64,000 nucleotides of DNA from Leptotrichia buccalis C-1013-b (GTDB taxonomy: Bacteria > Fusobacteriota > Fusobacteriia > Fusobacteriales > Leptotrichiaceae), in NCBI RefSeq assembly GCF_000023905.1, contig NC_013192.1, positions 930,001 to 994,000 on the forward strand. Direction: 5' to 3'. Position 1 is the first letter of the stretch. Every line of letters begins with the position of its first letter. Below the pieces are notes generated by a model. That model made no database searches, was not told the origin of the DNA, and saw nothing but the letters and a program-made list of their open reading frames with translations. Both the position numbers and the translations under genes were made by a program. Positions 63,761 to 64,000 of the stretch are shown here, piece by piece.

Positions 63761-64000
63761 TTAAATAACATTTCCATTATTATCTCTTCCTAATTTTTTC
63801 CAATTCTGTCTAATTTCCTCATCAAGTGAATCATATGATTTTCTTGTTGTTCTAGGTTTTAATTTTGTTTTTGGTTTTACATTTGTATTGCTTTTCTCTC
63901 TTTTTGGCTGTTTTTTTACAGGATTAACAGGTGTGCTAATTTCTCTTTTTACTTCTGGAAGTTTCACTGCCTTGCTCTGATTTTCCTGTTCCAATTTTTC
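63761..64000 (-). CDS. C-terminal part of a Pro/Lys-rich protein (partial)
   Basis: The frame is open through the right edge of the window (the bases beyond 63994 read EK in frame), so the apparent first residue is not a real start. The visible 79 residues are a basic, proline-rich linker (VKLPEVKREISTPVNPVKKQPKREK, KPKTKLKPRT) followed by SYDSLDEEIRQNWKKLGRD. Same strand and operon position as the kinase. No function assigned. Confidence 0.55.
   Translation of the reverse strand, partial: EKLEQENQSKAVKLPEVKREISTPVNPVKKQPKREKSNTNVKPKTKLKPRTTRKSYDSLDEEIRQNWKKLGRDNNGNVI

Overview
The window is AT-rich, Gram-negative-type chromosomal DNA that looks fusobacterial, most likely Leptotrichia or a close relative (inference). 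The pointers are very low GC, strong AGGAGG-type ribosome binding sites, sigma70-like promoters, a giant type V autotransporter with the N-terminal region seen in fusobacterial autotransporters, many Sec-secreted small proteins and lipoproteins, and a Lol/MreC-type envelope gene set. No rRNA, tRNA or CRISPR array was seen.

Layout, left half (1-41 kb): ordinary core genome. It holds lysC-hom (with thrC apart at 28-29.5 kb), a CIRCE-controlled groES-groEL operon, a mevalonate-entry cluster (mvaS, an acetyltransferase, mvaA), and an envelope/DNA-repair/division run (mreC, LolA-like, recO, PTS IIA, nrdR, FtsB-like). Next come a LolCD-like ABC transporter, dinB and cdd, then three tandem SH3-domain protein units that each carry their own promoter and terminator. 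These are followed by an ABC-F protein, a PHP phosphatase, a Nudix hydrolase, pfkA-pyk, recR, several secreted proteins, a Ca2+-type P-ATPase, HU, and a four-gene TrpXYZ-like ABC operon with two substrate-binding lipoproteins.

Middle (41.4-49.9 kb): one 2831-residue autotransporter whose passenger contains two diverged copies of a roughly 800-residue block. It is followed by a 3 kb graveyard (49.98-52.8 kb) with a PhoU-like remnant, a 157-bp MITE-like element, a truncated AAA-ATPase, a frameshifted ImmA/IrrE-like protease, and a decayed inverted copy of the same autotransporter beta-barrel. A frameshifted HlyD-type adaptor gene lies just beyond. Other decayed pieces in the window are an IS30 transposase (33 kb) and another AAA-ATPase remnant (27.7 kb).

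Right end (54.1-64 kb): a tightly packed minus-strand operon, cut by the window edge. In transcription order it encodes a Pro/Lys-rich protein (partial), a Ser/Thr kinase, a VgrG-like spike protein, an unknown protein, a membrane-anchored Sel1/TPR protein, a DUF4280 (PAAR-like) protein with a long C-terminal extension, another unknown, and an Hsp70/actin-fold ATPase whose C-terminus is shifted out of frame. I read this as the spike, effector and regulatory part of a contractile-injection (T6SS-like) system. It is the best candidate in the window for a poorly described system; no sheath, tube or membrane-complex gene is visible here.
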